A stretch of 64,000 bases of DNA. It comes from Bacteriovorax stolpii. Lineage in GTDB: Bacteria > Bdellovibrionota > Bacteriovoracia > Bacteriovoracales > Bacteriovoracaceae. Every line of letters starts with the position of its first letter. The first letter of the stretch is position 1. The stretch is from positions 62,001-126,000 of the forward strand of contig CAMCYI010000007.1 of the NCBI GenBank assembly GCA_945883845.1, in the 5' to 3' direction. The position numbers were made by a program, and so were the translations under genes. Below, piece after piece: positions 35,974 to 44,302 of this stretch. A model generated the notes under the pieces. That model was not told where the DNA came from. It searched no databases and saw only the letters and a program-made list of their open reading frames with translations.

Positions 35974-36916
35974 TTACTGTTTAATACTTGCGGCTGGCTT
36001 CGGAACGCGCATGGGTGCTATCGGACAGAAGCTCCCAAAGGTTCTCTGGCCTGTCTTTGAAAAATCTCTTCTCGAGCTACAGGTTGCCTATGCCCGTAGT
36101 CTGGGAGCTTCAAAGATCTTTATCAACCTTCACTATATGGGCGAGGAAATTGAAACGTACTGTAAATCGAGGCCCGCCTTCGAAGGGGTAGAGTTTCTCT
36201 GGGAAAAGCCGGATATTCTCGATATTGGTGGAGCGGTTCATAATCTCGCTGCCCGTCCTGGTGTGAAGTATAAGGGAAAACTTCTGGTACTGAATGCAGA
36301 TCAGTTTTTTTACATCAAGAAAGATGATCTCCTCCGATATCTCGAACCTTTTAAAAAATCGCCAGCTGCACTTTTCACTTTTTGGGTAAACACATCTCTT
36401 GGATATAACGCTCTTGAGATGAATACAGATCGATCTGTGAAAGCGATCATTAAGAACAAGGATCTTCCTCCGGGAAAAACGATCGAGACATATACCGGAA
36501 TTTCGTACGTCGACCTTGCTCAGCTAGATAAAATTTCTGGCAAGAGTGCTTTCTTCGACTCAGTATGTCCGTTCGAAAAGAAAAAAATTCCAGCGATCCT
36601 TCTGACGAATGTTGATTACTGGGATTTCGGAACTGTAAAAAGGTTCTGGGAAACAACATTCCATATCCTGGAAACCTATCGTACTCATTCAAATCATCCA
36701 TTTTTGCGTTTCCTCGTAGCCGAGAGAGCGATAAAAACCTGGAAGATCAATCTAAACCAACTTTCTTATCATGCGAAATCACCACGTGTTGTGAACTTGA
36801 ATCCGGATGAGAATCCCGCCGTACTAGGACCTTCAATTATTCTTGAAAAAGGACAGCCGAAGAAAATGGAGATCGGGGGAATCTGGTGGCACGATATTGG
36901 AGAAGAAGTTAAGTGA
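35963..36916 (+). CDS. murU: N-acetylmuramate 1-phosphate uridylyltransferase MurU-like
   Basis: MurU converts MurNAc 1-phosphate and UTP to UDP-MurNAc, bypassing the fosfomycin-sensitive MurA route. The 317-residue protein starts with LAAGFGTRMG, has LPKVLWPV and NADQF as the metal site, and ends in TNVDYWDFGTV. The true start is the ATG at 35963 inside the end of amgK; the longer reading from 35915 is rejected. It ends against the ferredoxin gene with 8 bases of overlap in opposite directions. Confidence 0.8.
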   Translation: MQIDYCLILAAGFGTRMGAIGQKLPKVLWPVFEKSLLELQVAYARSLGASKIFINLHYMGEEIETYCKSRPAFEGVEFLWEKPDILDIGGAVHNLAARPGVKYKGKLLVLNADQFFYIKKDDLLRYLEPFKKSPAALFTFWVNTSLGYNALEMNTDRSVKAIIKNKDLPPGKTIETYTGISYVDLAQLDKISGKSAFFDSVCPFEKKKIPAILLTNVDYWDFGTVKRFWETTFHILETYRTHSNHPFLRFLVAERAIKTWKINLNQLSYHAKSPRVVNLNPDENPAVLGPSIILEKGQPKKMEIGGIWWHDIGEEVK

Positions 36917-37097
36917 CGGCTTTTTCTTTGATGCATTCGACCGGACAGATCTCTACGCATAGACCACACAGCGTGCAACTCCATGGATCGATGGAAAATA
37001 TTTTTCCATCGCTGATTACTGCCGCTTCGGGGCAGATAAGACGACAATTGTCGCACGATACGCAAATGGACGAGATTTCTAAGATAAATTGATCCAT
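36909..37097 (-). CDS. small ferredoxin with two [4Fe-4S] cluster motifs
   Basis: A 62-residue protein with two cysteine clusters: CVSCDNCRLICPE and CTLCGLCVEICPVEC, the arrangement of 2[4Fe-4S] ferredoxins. I take the ATG at 37097; the upstream reading to 37166 would give an unnatural hydrophobic tail. It has no Shine-Dalgarno but a TATAAT ends six bases upstream, suggesting a leaderless message. It diverges from the PilZ-like gene. Confidence 0.85.
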   Translation of the reverse strand: MDQFILEISSICVSCDNCRLICPEAAVISDGKIFSIDPWSCTLCGLCVEICPVECIKEKAVT

Positions 37098-37102
37098 AAT
37101 CA

Positions 37103-37131
37103 CATTATAGAGCATAAAAAAAATGGAACAA
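37103..37131 (-). promoter_or_regulatory. promoter of the small ferredoxin
   Basis: On the minus strand TATAAT (37103-37108) is a perfect -10, with a weaker -35-like ATTGTT 17 bases upstream (37126-37131). The distance to the ATG at 37097 gives a start point at or one base from the A of the start codon. Confidence 0.5.
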
Positions 37132-37851
37132 TTAAAAGTCAGAAAGAAAGACACCGTTATCCGCAATAGTATCTTTTATTTGATACTTTCCTTCCTATTT
37201 CTCTATCTCCAATATGCTTATCGCCACCAGCTTTCACCTTTTTCTATGACTTATATGAGAAAGAGCATCGAACTTTTCTGGTACGCTGCTATTCCTCTTT
37301 TCATCACCTCTGCTCTTATTTGGTCACATCATAAATATTCAATGTGGGCATATAGACTCTGCGCTTTTCTCATTACCTATAAAGTGATCGAAGGTCTCTT
37401 CATCGAGTTCAATAAGATCATTGTGGTCGCTCTGTTTTTTTATACCGTCATATCCTACTTTATCTATCAGCTACTCCTCCAATACTTTACTCTGGCGAGA
37501 ATCAATCCGAACTACCTCATTAGTGATCTTTTTGGGCCACTCCTTCAGAAAATTCCCTGCGAGATCACCTGGGAAGGGAAGATTACTAGTGGCTTTCTTA
37601 CGAACTGGGATGAGTCTGGTTGTTTCATCTATCTCGATGAAGCAGTCAAAGTACCCGCGAAAGTGCACATTCGAATTTCATTCCATGGACGGGACTTTCA
37701 ACAAGAAGGGGAAGTAGTTGCACACTCTGTTGATTTTCGAGGTGTTGGCGTAAAATTAGACCAAACAGGGAAGGATTTAAAGACTTTTAACTGGAGCGAG
37801 TTCATAGAACTCATCGAGGAACTTGGCTTTCAACCCAGAAGGTTACGATGA
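37123..37851 (+). CDS. membrane protein with a C-terminal PilZ-like domain
   Basis: A 242-residue protein with four predicted N-terminal helices (about 16-36, 48-68, 75-95, 100-122) and a cytoplasmic C-terminal domain whose order (CEITWEGKITSGFLTNWDESGCFIYL ... VHIRISF ... GEVVAHSVDFRGVGVKL) resembles PilZ. The c-di-GMP-binding RxxxR is not visible and D-x-S-x-x-G reads D-E-S-G, so nucleotide binding is doubtful. Its start lies within the ferredoxin's divergent promoter region. Confidence 0.6.
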   Translation: MEQLKVRKKDTVIRNSIFYLILSFLFLYLQYAYRHQLSPFSMTYMRKSIELFWYAAIPLFITSALIWSHHKYSMWAYRLCAFLITYKVIEGLFIEFNKIIVVALFFYTVISYFIYQLLLQYFTLARINPNYLISDLFGPLLQKIPCEITWEGKITSGFLTNWDESGCFIYLDEAVKVPAKVHIRISFHGRDFQQEGEVVAHSVDFRGVGVKLDQTGKDLKTFNWSEFIELIEELGFQPRRLR

Positions 37852-38297
37852 AACTTACGACACTATTTATCTTGCTTACAGTTCTTTTAACACTCTCATG
37901 TGTGGACGATAAGCTTTCTCCAGAAAGTGCTTTGAAAAATTTTGTTGAAGCGCGCTTCGAAGCGGTCGTTACAAAAAACTTCGTCCTCGAGCGGGTGACA
38001 GGCAAGTTAAAGCAGGGTCTTGAGAATACTTCTGATGAAGAATTCGCAAAATTTTCGGATCTTCGAAAAATGAAAAAGGACAGTTTCAAAATCCTGACGA
38101 AGTCATGCCAGGAAAAACAATGCTTCATTACCTACTCAGTGGCCTACAAAACGAACGAAGACGATAAGACGGTTTATACGACGGAAGTGAAGAAAATTGC
38201 TGAACTTCAAAATATTGAAGGCAAATGGTTGATCGCAGATGTCAGCAATGTCAAAACCTATGTAGAGGCCATCGAGCCCATTAATCCTCTTGAATAA
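37848..38297 (+). CDS. lipoprotein of unknown function
   Basis: A 149-residue protein with a lipoprotein signal (lipobox LTLSC, Cys18). The mature part is mostly a charged alpha/beta domain with a Cys pair (CQEKQC) likely forming a disulfide. Its pattern resembles small NTF2-like/DUF4878 lipoproteins that hold an SALKNFVEARFEA helix, but I cannot prove this. It overlaps the PilZ-like gene by four bases and the next gene's track by eight. Confidence 0.65.
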   Translation: MKLTTLFILLTVLLTLSCVDDKLSPESALKNFVEARFEAVVTKNFVLERVTGKLKQGLENTSDEEFAKFSDLRKMKKDSFKILTKSCQEKQCFITYSVAYKTNEDDKTVYTTEVKKIAELQNIEGKWLIADVSNVKTYVEAIEPINPLE

Positions 38298-38340
38298 AGA
38301 ATACGCTATGAAGACCGATACGATAGCAGGCGGAGGCAGA

Positions 38341-38757
38341 ATGGAAGAACGCGGTTTTCTCTCTTTTTTAGTCGATGAAACTTTGAAACTTCAGAAGTCT
38401 GGAGAAATCGAGCTCTCAAGCCTCGAGCGTAAACTCACAGATTACGGTCTTAATTTCATCAAGGGCGAATTCATTCCGCTGGCGCAAGTTCTTCGATTTA
38501 AAACAACATTTGGCGATCTTGATATTCCTGTTAACTGGTCAGTGTTCTCCATCGATAATGCCAATGGAGCGCTTCTTGACGAGGCGAATGATGATGAACA
38601 TTTTTTCGAAGTCATTCGCATGGCCTGGAACAAGAAGTTCGAAAAACTTCTCGTTACACACGCCGATGGTTTCTGTTATCTCGTAGGTCTCAAGGCAGGC
38701 GAAGATGCTCACTTGCACGATCTTCTCAATCCACAAGAATGGCTTAAAAGCGCATAA
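38341..38757 (+). CDS. hypothetical protein
   Basis: A protein of about 138 residues I do not recognise. It has no signal peptide or membrane helix, is acidic, and has alpha/beta alternation. I chose the ATG at 38341 because GGAGG lies four bases upstream; an ATG at 38308 and a TTG at 38290 lack good ribosome sites. It closes the unit that starts with the PilZ-like gene and ends at a strong terminator. Confidence 0.55.
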   Translation: MEERGFLSFLVDETLKLQKSGEIELSSLERKLTDYGLNFIKGEFIPLAQVLRFKTTFGDLDIPVNWSVFSIDNANGALLDEANDDEHFFEVIRMAWNKKFEKLLVTHADGFCYLVGLKAGEDAHLHDLLNPQEWLKSA

Positions 38758-38763
38758 AAATAA

Positions 38764-38787
38764 AAAAGCCCTCCAAAGAGGGCTTTT
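38764..38787. terminator. bidirectional intrinsic terminator between convergent genes
   Basis: AAAAGCCCTC-CAAA-GAGGGCTTTT folds into a 10-bp stem with A- and T-rich ends, so it can end transcription from both sides: the unit on the plus strand and the Nfo-like gene on the minus strand. Confidence 0.9.
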
Positions 38788-38811
38788 CTATTCTAAGTAA
38801 GATTTTAATTC

Positions 38812-39648
38812 TTAGAGAGCAGCGTAGTACTGTTTCAGCATAGCTGAGTCGACTTCAAGGTTTGGAGAGTTACAAACAACGTAACCTCTGCAGTCCATAT
38901 CCTTGAGGGCCTTCATGAGGTCTTTCCAGTTGAACTTCGATTTCTCGAGGTTCAAATGCTTCAAGTCACCTTTGGAGTTCGAGCTGATCCCTGAAATGTG
39001 GATGTGCATTTCTTTGAGAGCATTCTTACCAAGTTCAGTTTTGAGCGTTTCCAGAGTTTCGCAAAAAGCTTTGTAGTCATTCACTGAACCTGTGCGAGCG
39101 TACAAGTGAGAGAAGTCCATACATGGCTTACAGCTTGTGACTGATTTAGAAAGAGAGATCAACTCTTCAAGTGAACCAAACTGTGATGTTTTACCAGTCA
39201 ATTCAGGTCGAAGTTCGATCTCAATATCAAGACGTGAAAGTCGCTCTTCAATGACGTTCAAAGACTTCTCTACGAGGTCAAATACATCATAAGGAGAGTC
39301 TTTCATGTAGAAAGCGGCGTGGAATGTCATCGATTCTGCACCACAAAGATCAGAGATCTTAGCAGTCTGGATAATACGCTCAACAGATGAGTCGATCTTA
39401 TCCTGCTCACGAGCGTTAAGGTTGATGTAATAAGGACCATGAGACGTGAGAGGAACTCCCAGCTCGTAAGATACTTTACGCAAGGCCGATGACACTTCTT
39501 CTTTCATGCGCACGCCATGAGCGAACTCAAGCTGCATACAATCGAGACCAAGCTCGTGAATTCTCTTAACACCTTCAACCGGATTGTTTTTCTTCACGGT
39601 ACTATTGGGAACACCCGCTGTACCAAAAAGAAGTCGTTCAAAACCCAT
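38812..39648 (-). CDS. endonuclease IV / xylose isomerase-like TIM-barrel protein
   Basis: A 278-residue protein of the AP-endonuclease-2 (Nfo) superfamily. It has LTSHGPYYINL where Nfo has H-x-PYxINL, ELRPELTG in place of the ENTAG region, and CMDFSHLYAR in place of CxDxCHxFAA. Several metal-binding positions remain recognisable (His, Glu, Asp, His), but the spacing differs from E. coli Nfo. It could be an archaeal-type deoxyribonuclease IV or a sugar isomerase. I start at the ATG at 39648, seven bases after AAGGGG. Confidence 0.65.
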   Translation of the reverse strand: MGFERLLFGTAGVPNSTVKKNNPVEGVKRIHELGLDCMQLEFAHGVRMKEEVSSALRKVSYELGVPLTSHGPYYINLNAREQDKIDSSVERIIQTAKISDLCGAESMTFHAAFYMKDSPYDVFDLVEKSLNVIEERLSRLDIEIELRPELTGKTSQFGSLEELISLSKSVTSCKPCMDFSHLYARTGSVNDYKAFCETLETLKTELGKNALKEMHIHISGISSNSKGDLKHLNLEKSKFNWKDLMKALKDMDCRGYVVCNSPNLEVDSAMLKQYYAAL

Positions 39649-39665
39649 GGAATACCCCTTAGGAC

Positions 39666-39953
39666 TCAAAATATTTTTTTAATCCAACTATCTGCATCTT
39701 TAATACAACTCTGACATCCTCGCCCAAGTTGAAACCTCTCCTGTAAGTGATCCAGGTTTACTTCACCGAGATCAGAACAGGATAGACGTATGTCTCCCAC
39801 GTTGACGCAGAAACATTCACAAATCAGGAAGTCGTTATCGAGCTTTTCTTTCTCTTTAGAAGAAAGAAAATCTTTAACATCGTCTATCTGACGAAGAAAA
39901 TCCTTATCCATTTTGTCTCTGCTTTCATGCTGTGCGAAAACACCGTCTTTCAT
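39666..39953 (-). CDS. BFD-like [2Fe-2S] domain protein
   Basis: A 95-residue protein with a lysine/aspartate-rich N-terminus and a C-terminal domain (about 40-93) that carries ICECFCVNVGDIRL and GRGCQSCI. C-x-C ... C-x-x-C is the cysteine pattern of bacterioferritin-associated ferredoxin (Bfd) and the BFD-like Fe-S domains of nitrite reductase and NifU-type proteins. The start is uncertain: 39953 lacks a clear ribosome site, and an ATG at 39911 is possible. It precedes the Nfo-like gene by 17 bases. Confidence 0.7.
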   Translation of the reverse strand: MKDGVFAQHESRDKMDKDFLRQIDDVKDFLSSKEKEKLDNDFLICECFCVNVGDIRLSCSDLGEVNLDHLQERFQLGRGCQSCIKDADSWIKKIF

Positions 39954-40097
39954 TCTTGAAAAAGAGTTGGCCGTTTATAGCCCCAGACCGAATTTCTGTC
40001 CATGGGAAAGCCCTTTGCTTGTAATAAAGTAATACAAATAAGAATTGTGAGATGTTAAAATAGTTGAAACAGTCTAAGAAAATCCGAGTATTAAGCT

Positions 40098-40928
40098 ATG
40101 CGAGTGACATTTTTAATCATCCTCATCTTCCTCTTCATGGCACTCTCATTTTGGGTGTCACTAAGTGGGTTCATGTTCGCTCTTGCAGCAGCTTTCCTCT
40201 TCTTGGTAGGCGTGATTACAGTGGGTTACGCAGACACATCCATCCTGTTCTATTTGGGCGCCCGTGAAATCAGAAGCACGGACGAACCAGCATTTTTCAA
40301 GGCCGCTTCTCAGGAAGCATACAAACTCTCCGTATCACTTCCGAAACTCTATTTTTACAACGGCACACTCGATCGTGGATTCGTTCTCGAATCACGTCAT
40401 ACGCAAAGTCTTGTTTTAAGCAAAAGTCTTCTTGAAAATTGCAGTCCGGAAGAACTCGATGCGATCTGCTTTGAACTTCTTCTTCAAGTTAAAAAAGGAA
40501 TGGCTTCCAAGAGAACAAAAGTGATGTTCCTCCTGGGAACAATGTCGTGGGTGACACATTCTTTTGTCTCCCTCTTCATGCGATTCATTCCTAATAAGGA
40601 AGTACGTCAATCAACGGACTGGTTTCTCAATTATCTTCTTCATCCATGGATGAACTTGATTTTCTCCTTCACACTGGGAGAGGCATATTTTCGGAAATTA
40701 AAAAGTTTCATTCAGGATTTCCCTATCGAGGACGAGATGCTCGGTAGACTCGGACTGAAACTCCGTCGTCCGAAAATGATTCACTCACTTCCTTCGAGAA
40801 AACTCATCGAGCTCTCCTCAATAACACGGAACACTCATTTTCAGAATATTCTGGCGTTAGAGTTTTTACCTCACGAATGGGATTTACTTTTCAGCAGCGA
40901 GGATAAGCTTAGTGCTCCACAGGTTTAA
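40098..40928 (+). CDS. M48/HtpX-like membrane protein lacking the zinc motif
   Basis: A 276-residue protein with two N-terminal helices (about 3-42), then SILFYLGAREIRSTDEP and LPKLYFYNGTLDRGFVLESRHTQSLVLSKSLLENCSPEEL, which closely follow HtpX. HtpX then has the HExxH zinc motif; here residues 125-129 read F-E-L-L-L, with only the glutamate kept. Later hydrophobic segments (about 140-200) also follow HtpX. It is likely inactive as a protease. It overlaps the CHASE2 kinase start by 17 bases, so the two are linked. Confidence 0.65.
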   Translation: MRVTFLIILIFLFMALSFWVSLSGFMFALAAAFLFLVGVITVGYADTSILFYLGAREIRSTDEPAFFKAASQEAYKLSVSLPKLYFYNGTLDRGFVLESRHTQSLVLSKSLLENCSPEELDAICFELLLQVKKGMASKRTKVMFLLGTMSWVTHSFVSLFMRFIPNKEVRQSTDWFLNYLLHPWMNLIFSFTLGEAYFRKLKSFIQDFPIEDEMLGRLGLKLRRPKMIHSLPSRKLIELSSITRNTHFQNILALEFLPHEWDLLFSSEDKLSAPQV

Positions 40929-42783
40929 ACACGTTGAATTCAGTAAGTTCGCTCCTCTGCTGGTTACACTGGCATTCATTCTTATCCTGATTCAGTATTC
41001 GTTTAACCCGCTCGAATCCATTTTCTTTGATTTCTGGATCAAGTCAGATATTTCTTCGAAGCACATGATCAATCCGATTGTTGTCATTTCAATGGACGAA
41101 GAAAGTGATCAGTTCCTGGGTGAAACTTATCCATATTCTTACGCTTCCCATAACCGCCTCCTTGGCCGGGTCATGAAAGACGAGCCTGCTATCATCAATT
41201 ATTTTGTTTCTCTCCTTGAGCCTGACTCAGATATTGAAATTCGTTATCAGGATGAGTTTCATGGAGCGATCAAAGAATTTTCACCCGCAGGCAATAATTT
41301 TAAGTTCGGAACAGAGATTGATAACCTCGGAGAAGTCATTCCTCCTGAGGGTATTCGGGACATTGGTTATTACCTCGGACAGTTATATAAGGATCAGCTG
41401 GTCTTCTCGAAAGACGAAGTCGTCAGACGTGCGATTCTTAATATCTCAGGCGAAGACTCTCTTCATCTTTGGACTGCGAAGAGATATCGCGAAATTAAAA
41501 AACTTCCTCCGATCGATGCTACGGCCTACAAAGGTGCTTATTACAACTCTGAAGCCGATGCGAACTTCGCCTTGTTCAAGTATGCGGGTAATCCGATCAA
41601 TAGTGATCTCCAGGTTATTCCCTTTCACAGAGTTGTTGTCGGCAACTTCCCTAAGAATTTCTTCAAGGACAAGATCGTTCTGGTCGGCCCGCAGTATCTC
41701 TCAAATTCAAGTAACTTCATCCAGACGCCTTTTGAAAAAGACAGCGCACGAACGCCGAAGTTAAATGTTCATGCGAATGTGATTGATGCTCTCATTTCGG
41801 AACGAACAATTCTGAGTGTAGAAGATTATGTTACGCAGATTGCAGCAGTTCTCATTGCGATCATTCTTTCATTTATTATTTCCCGAGTACAACCTGTGAA
41901 AGGACTCATGATCACCATCCTGTTGATCATGGGAATTCTCCTGATGTCTTATCTGGCGTTCGTTACGATGGGGTGGTGGATAAAGCTCTCCCATTTGGTG
42001 CTCTCCATCTTTGTGGTCTACTACATCTGGGTGCCATTCCGGGCCATTGAAGAATATCAAACACGTTACGCCATCCAGGAAGAGACGAAACTTTTAAAGC
42101 AGGTTGATAACCTCAAACAGAACTTCATCTCTTTGATGAGCCACGATTTAAAAACTCCAGTAGCCAAGATTGCGGGTATTGCAGATATTCTGACAATCAA
42201 GTTCAACAACACGACTGAACAGAAAGAGCTTATCGATAATATCGTGAACTCCACTAAAGAGTTAAACAACTTTATCAATTCCATTCTCGATCTTACTAAA
42301 ATTGAGTCTCAAAACCTCACGATCAAACGCGAGTCGCGCGACATCAACAAGATCATTGAAGGGATTGTAGGGAAGCTTGAGTTCGAAGCGAACGCCAAGA
42401 ACATTACTCTTGAGGCTGAGCTCTCTCCGCTCTACCCGATCCAGATTGATACTGTACTAATGAACAGGGTTATTTCAAATCTTATTGAAAATGCGATCAA
42501 GTACGCAGGTAAGGACAAAATCGTGTCCGTCAAAACCTGGGATGACCCGAACTGGGTATTCATTGAGGTAAAAGATAATGGCGTGGGCATAGGGGCAGAG
42601 GATCTTGCCCATATTTTTGATAAATTTTATCGGGTGAAGAACGATTCAACCCACGCGATCAAGGGGTCAGGTCTGGGGCTTTATCTGGTAAAATACTTCA
42701 TTGAGCTACATAATGGGGTTATTTCTGCTTCATCCGAGCTAGGTCAGGGAACTTCGTTTATAATTAAGTTAAAGAATGAATAG
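40912..42783 (+). CDS. CHASE2-domain sensor histidine kinase
   Basis: A 623-residue kinase: N-terminal helix, an extracytoplasmic CHASE2 sensor (about 35-300, with the VVISMDEESD start and IVLVGPQYL), three membrane helices (about 306-375), then the H-box SLMSHDLKTP with phosphorylated His411, the N-box NLIENAIKYAG and G-boxes DNGVGIG and GSGLGLYLV. The GTG at 40912 has GAGGA nine bases upstream. It is followed by an NtrC-type regulator after 11 bases; the signal sensed by CHASE2 is unknown. Confidence 0.9.
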   Translation: MLHRFKHVEFSKFAPLLVTLAFILILIQYSFNPLESIFFDFWIKSDISSKHMINPIVVISMDEESDQFLGETYPYSYASHNRLLGRVMKDEPAIINYFVSLLEPDSDIEIRYQDEFHGAIKEFSPAGNNFKFGTEIDNLGEVIPPEGIRDIGYYLGQLYKDQLVFSKDEVVRRAILNISGEDSLHLWTAKRYREIKKLPPIDATAYKGAYYNSEADANFALFKYAGNPINSDLQVIPFHRVVVGNFPKNFFKDKIVLVGPQYLSNSSNFIQTPFEKDSARTPKLNVHANVIDALISERTILSVEDYVTQIAAVLIAIILSFIISRVQPVKGLMITILLIMGILLMSYLAFVTMGWWIKLSHLVLSIFVVYYIWVPFRAIEEYQTRYAIQEETKLLKQVDNLKQNFISLMSHDLKTPVAKIAGIADILTIKFNNTTEQKELIDNIVNSTKELNNFINSILDLTKIESQNLTIKRESRDINKIIEGIVGKLEFEANAKNITLEAELSPLYPIQIDTVLMNRVISNLIENAIKYAGKDKIVSVKTWDDPNWVFIEVKDNGVGIGAEDLAHIFDKFYRVKNDSTHAIKGSGLGLYLVKYFIELHNGVISASSELGQGTSFIIKLKNE

Positions 42784-42794
42784 GGAGATTTCTC

Positions 42795-44297
42795 ATGCAT
42801 AAGGTTTTAGTTGTTGATGATGACAAGGTTCTTCAGCAGTCGGTGAAACAGGCCCTAGAGTATCACCACTTTGTTGTTGATGTTGCCGACAACGGAAAAG
42901 AAGCCGTCACTAAAGTCTACGGACAAAAATATGATCTCGTCGTTATGGACGTGAATATGCCGGAGATGGATGGGATTCAGGCGCTTACTGAAATTAAAAA
43001 GCACGATCCTTCAGTTATTGTTTTGATCCTCACTGCTTATTCTAACGTAACAGATGCGGTGAAAGCGGTTAAGGAAGGGGCCTATAACTATCTTGAAAAG
43101 CCAATCAGCTCTGAGAATCTAGTGGCCCTTATCAAGCGCGCTCTCAAAGCACGTTCGATGGTAGAGACTCTGACATTCTCTTCCCCAACACTTTCAATCG
43201 GCGAGACTGCAACTTCAAAAGATAAGTTCGTTGGTGAATCAAGTGCGATGAAAAAAGTTTTCGATGTTATTTCGAAACTTGCGAAAGTTGCCACTCCGGT
43301 TTTGATCCGTGGAGAGTCTGGTACAGGTAAAGAGCTCGTTGCAAAAGCGATTCACTATAACTCGCCAAGAAAAGATGAAAAGTTCGTTACCATTAACTGT
43401 GGTGCGATTTCTGAAAACCTCATCGAGTCGGAACTTTTTGGACACGAAAAAGGTGCCTTCACAGGAGCTGATCAAAGAAAGATCGGTAAATTCCAGTTCG
43501 CTGAAGGCGGGACGATTTTCCTTGATGAAATTGGTGATATCTCTGCGGGCATGCAGGTTAAACTTCTTCGCATCCTTCAGGAAAAAACATTCATGCCCGT
43601 GGGATCTAACCGCGAAGTAAAAATTGATGTTCGTATCATTGCGGCGTCCCACAAACCATTCGAGGAAATGATCAAAGACGGAAGCTTCCGCGAGGATTTA
43701 TTCTATCGTCTGAACGTCCTTCCGGTTTATCTCCCGCCTCTTCGTGAGAGAAAATCAGATATTCCACATCTTGTGAATCACTACATCAATTACTTCAACA
43801 GTGTTCACAATCTGAAAGTAAAAGGTGCAGAACCTGATGCAATGGAAGTTCTGACGAACTATTCATGGCCGGGTAACATCCGCGAACTTCGTAATATTAT
43901 CGAACACTGTTTCATCATGGAATCATCGGATCACATTCATGCGAACTCACTTCCTTCTATTGTCTTTAAAGATAATAAGAAAGTTGAATCTAAGGACCAT
44001 GTTGCTGAAGACAGCGTGATAGATCTTGAAGATATTCAGAACTCAGTACTAGACGGCGCAAGCGCCGGTACAAAAACTGGCAACGATGTTCATTTCTCGT
44101 TCGGTACAAAACTTGGCGAAGGCGGGAAACTTGACTTTGCTGTAGCAAAAGATCTTTTTGAGAAAGAGTTTATTGTTCAAGCCTTGAAAATCAATAAAGG
44201 CAAAATCAATCAAACTGCATTGAACGCAAATATTCCGAAGAAGACTCTTCTCCGGAAAATTGAGAAGTACGAAATCCATCCTAAGGATTACTACTAA
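42795..44297 (+). CDS. NtrC-family sigma-54 response regulator
   Basis: A 500-residue regulator with a receiver domain (acceptor Asp52 in VVMDVNMPEMDG), an AAA+ domain with GESGTGKE at 173-180 and the sigma-54 contact loop GAFTGA at 220-225, and a C-terminal Fis-type helix-turn-helix (INQTALNANIPKKTLLRKI). It is the partner of the CHASE2 kinase. A sigma-54 promoter lies in the same window at 26366, which it could in principle control, though no operator is shown. Confidence 0.95.
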   Translation: MHKVLVVDDDKVLQQSVKQALEYHHFVVDVADNGKEAVTKVYGQKYDLVVMDVNMPEMDGIQALTEIKKHDPSVIVLILTAYSNVTDAVKAVKEGAYNYLEKPISSENLVALIKRALKARSMVETLTFSSPTLSIGETATSKDKFVGESSAMKKVFDVISKLAKVATPVLIRGESGTGKELVAKAIHYNSPRKDEKFVTINCGAISENLIESELFGHEKGAFTGADQRKIGKFQFAEGGTIFLDEIGDISAGMQVKLLRILQEKTFMPVGSNREVKIDVRIIAASHKPFEEMIKDGSFREDLFYRLNVLPVYLPPLRERKSDIPHLVNHYINYFNSVHNLKVKGAEPDAMEVLTNYSWPGNIRELRNIIEHCFIMESSDHIHANSLPSIVFKDNKKVESKDHVAEDSVIDLEDIQNSVLDGASAGTKTGNDVHFSFGTKLGEGGKLDFAVAKDLFEKEFIVQALKINKGKINQTALNANIPKKTLLRKIEKYEIHPKDYY

Positions 44298-44302
44298 CCT
44301 CT

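Noticed and set aside
40019..40037. TTGTA/TACAA near-palindrome upstream of the HtpX-like gene
   Set aside because: A/T-rich and imperfect; such sequences are common in this base composition and no promoter elements align with it.
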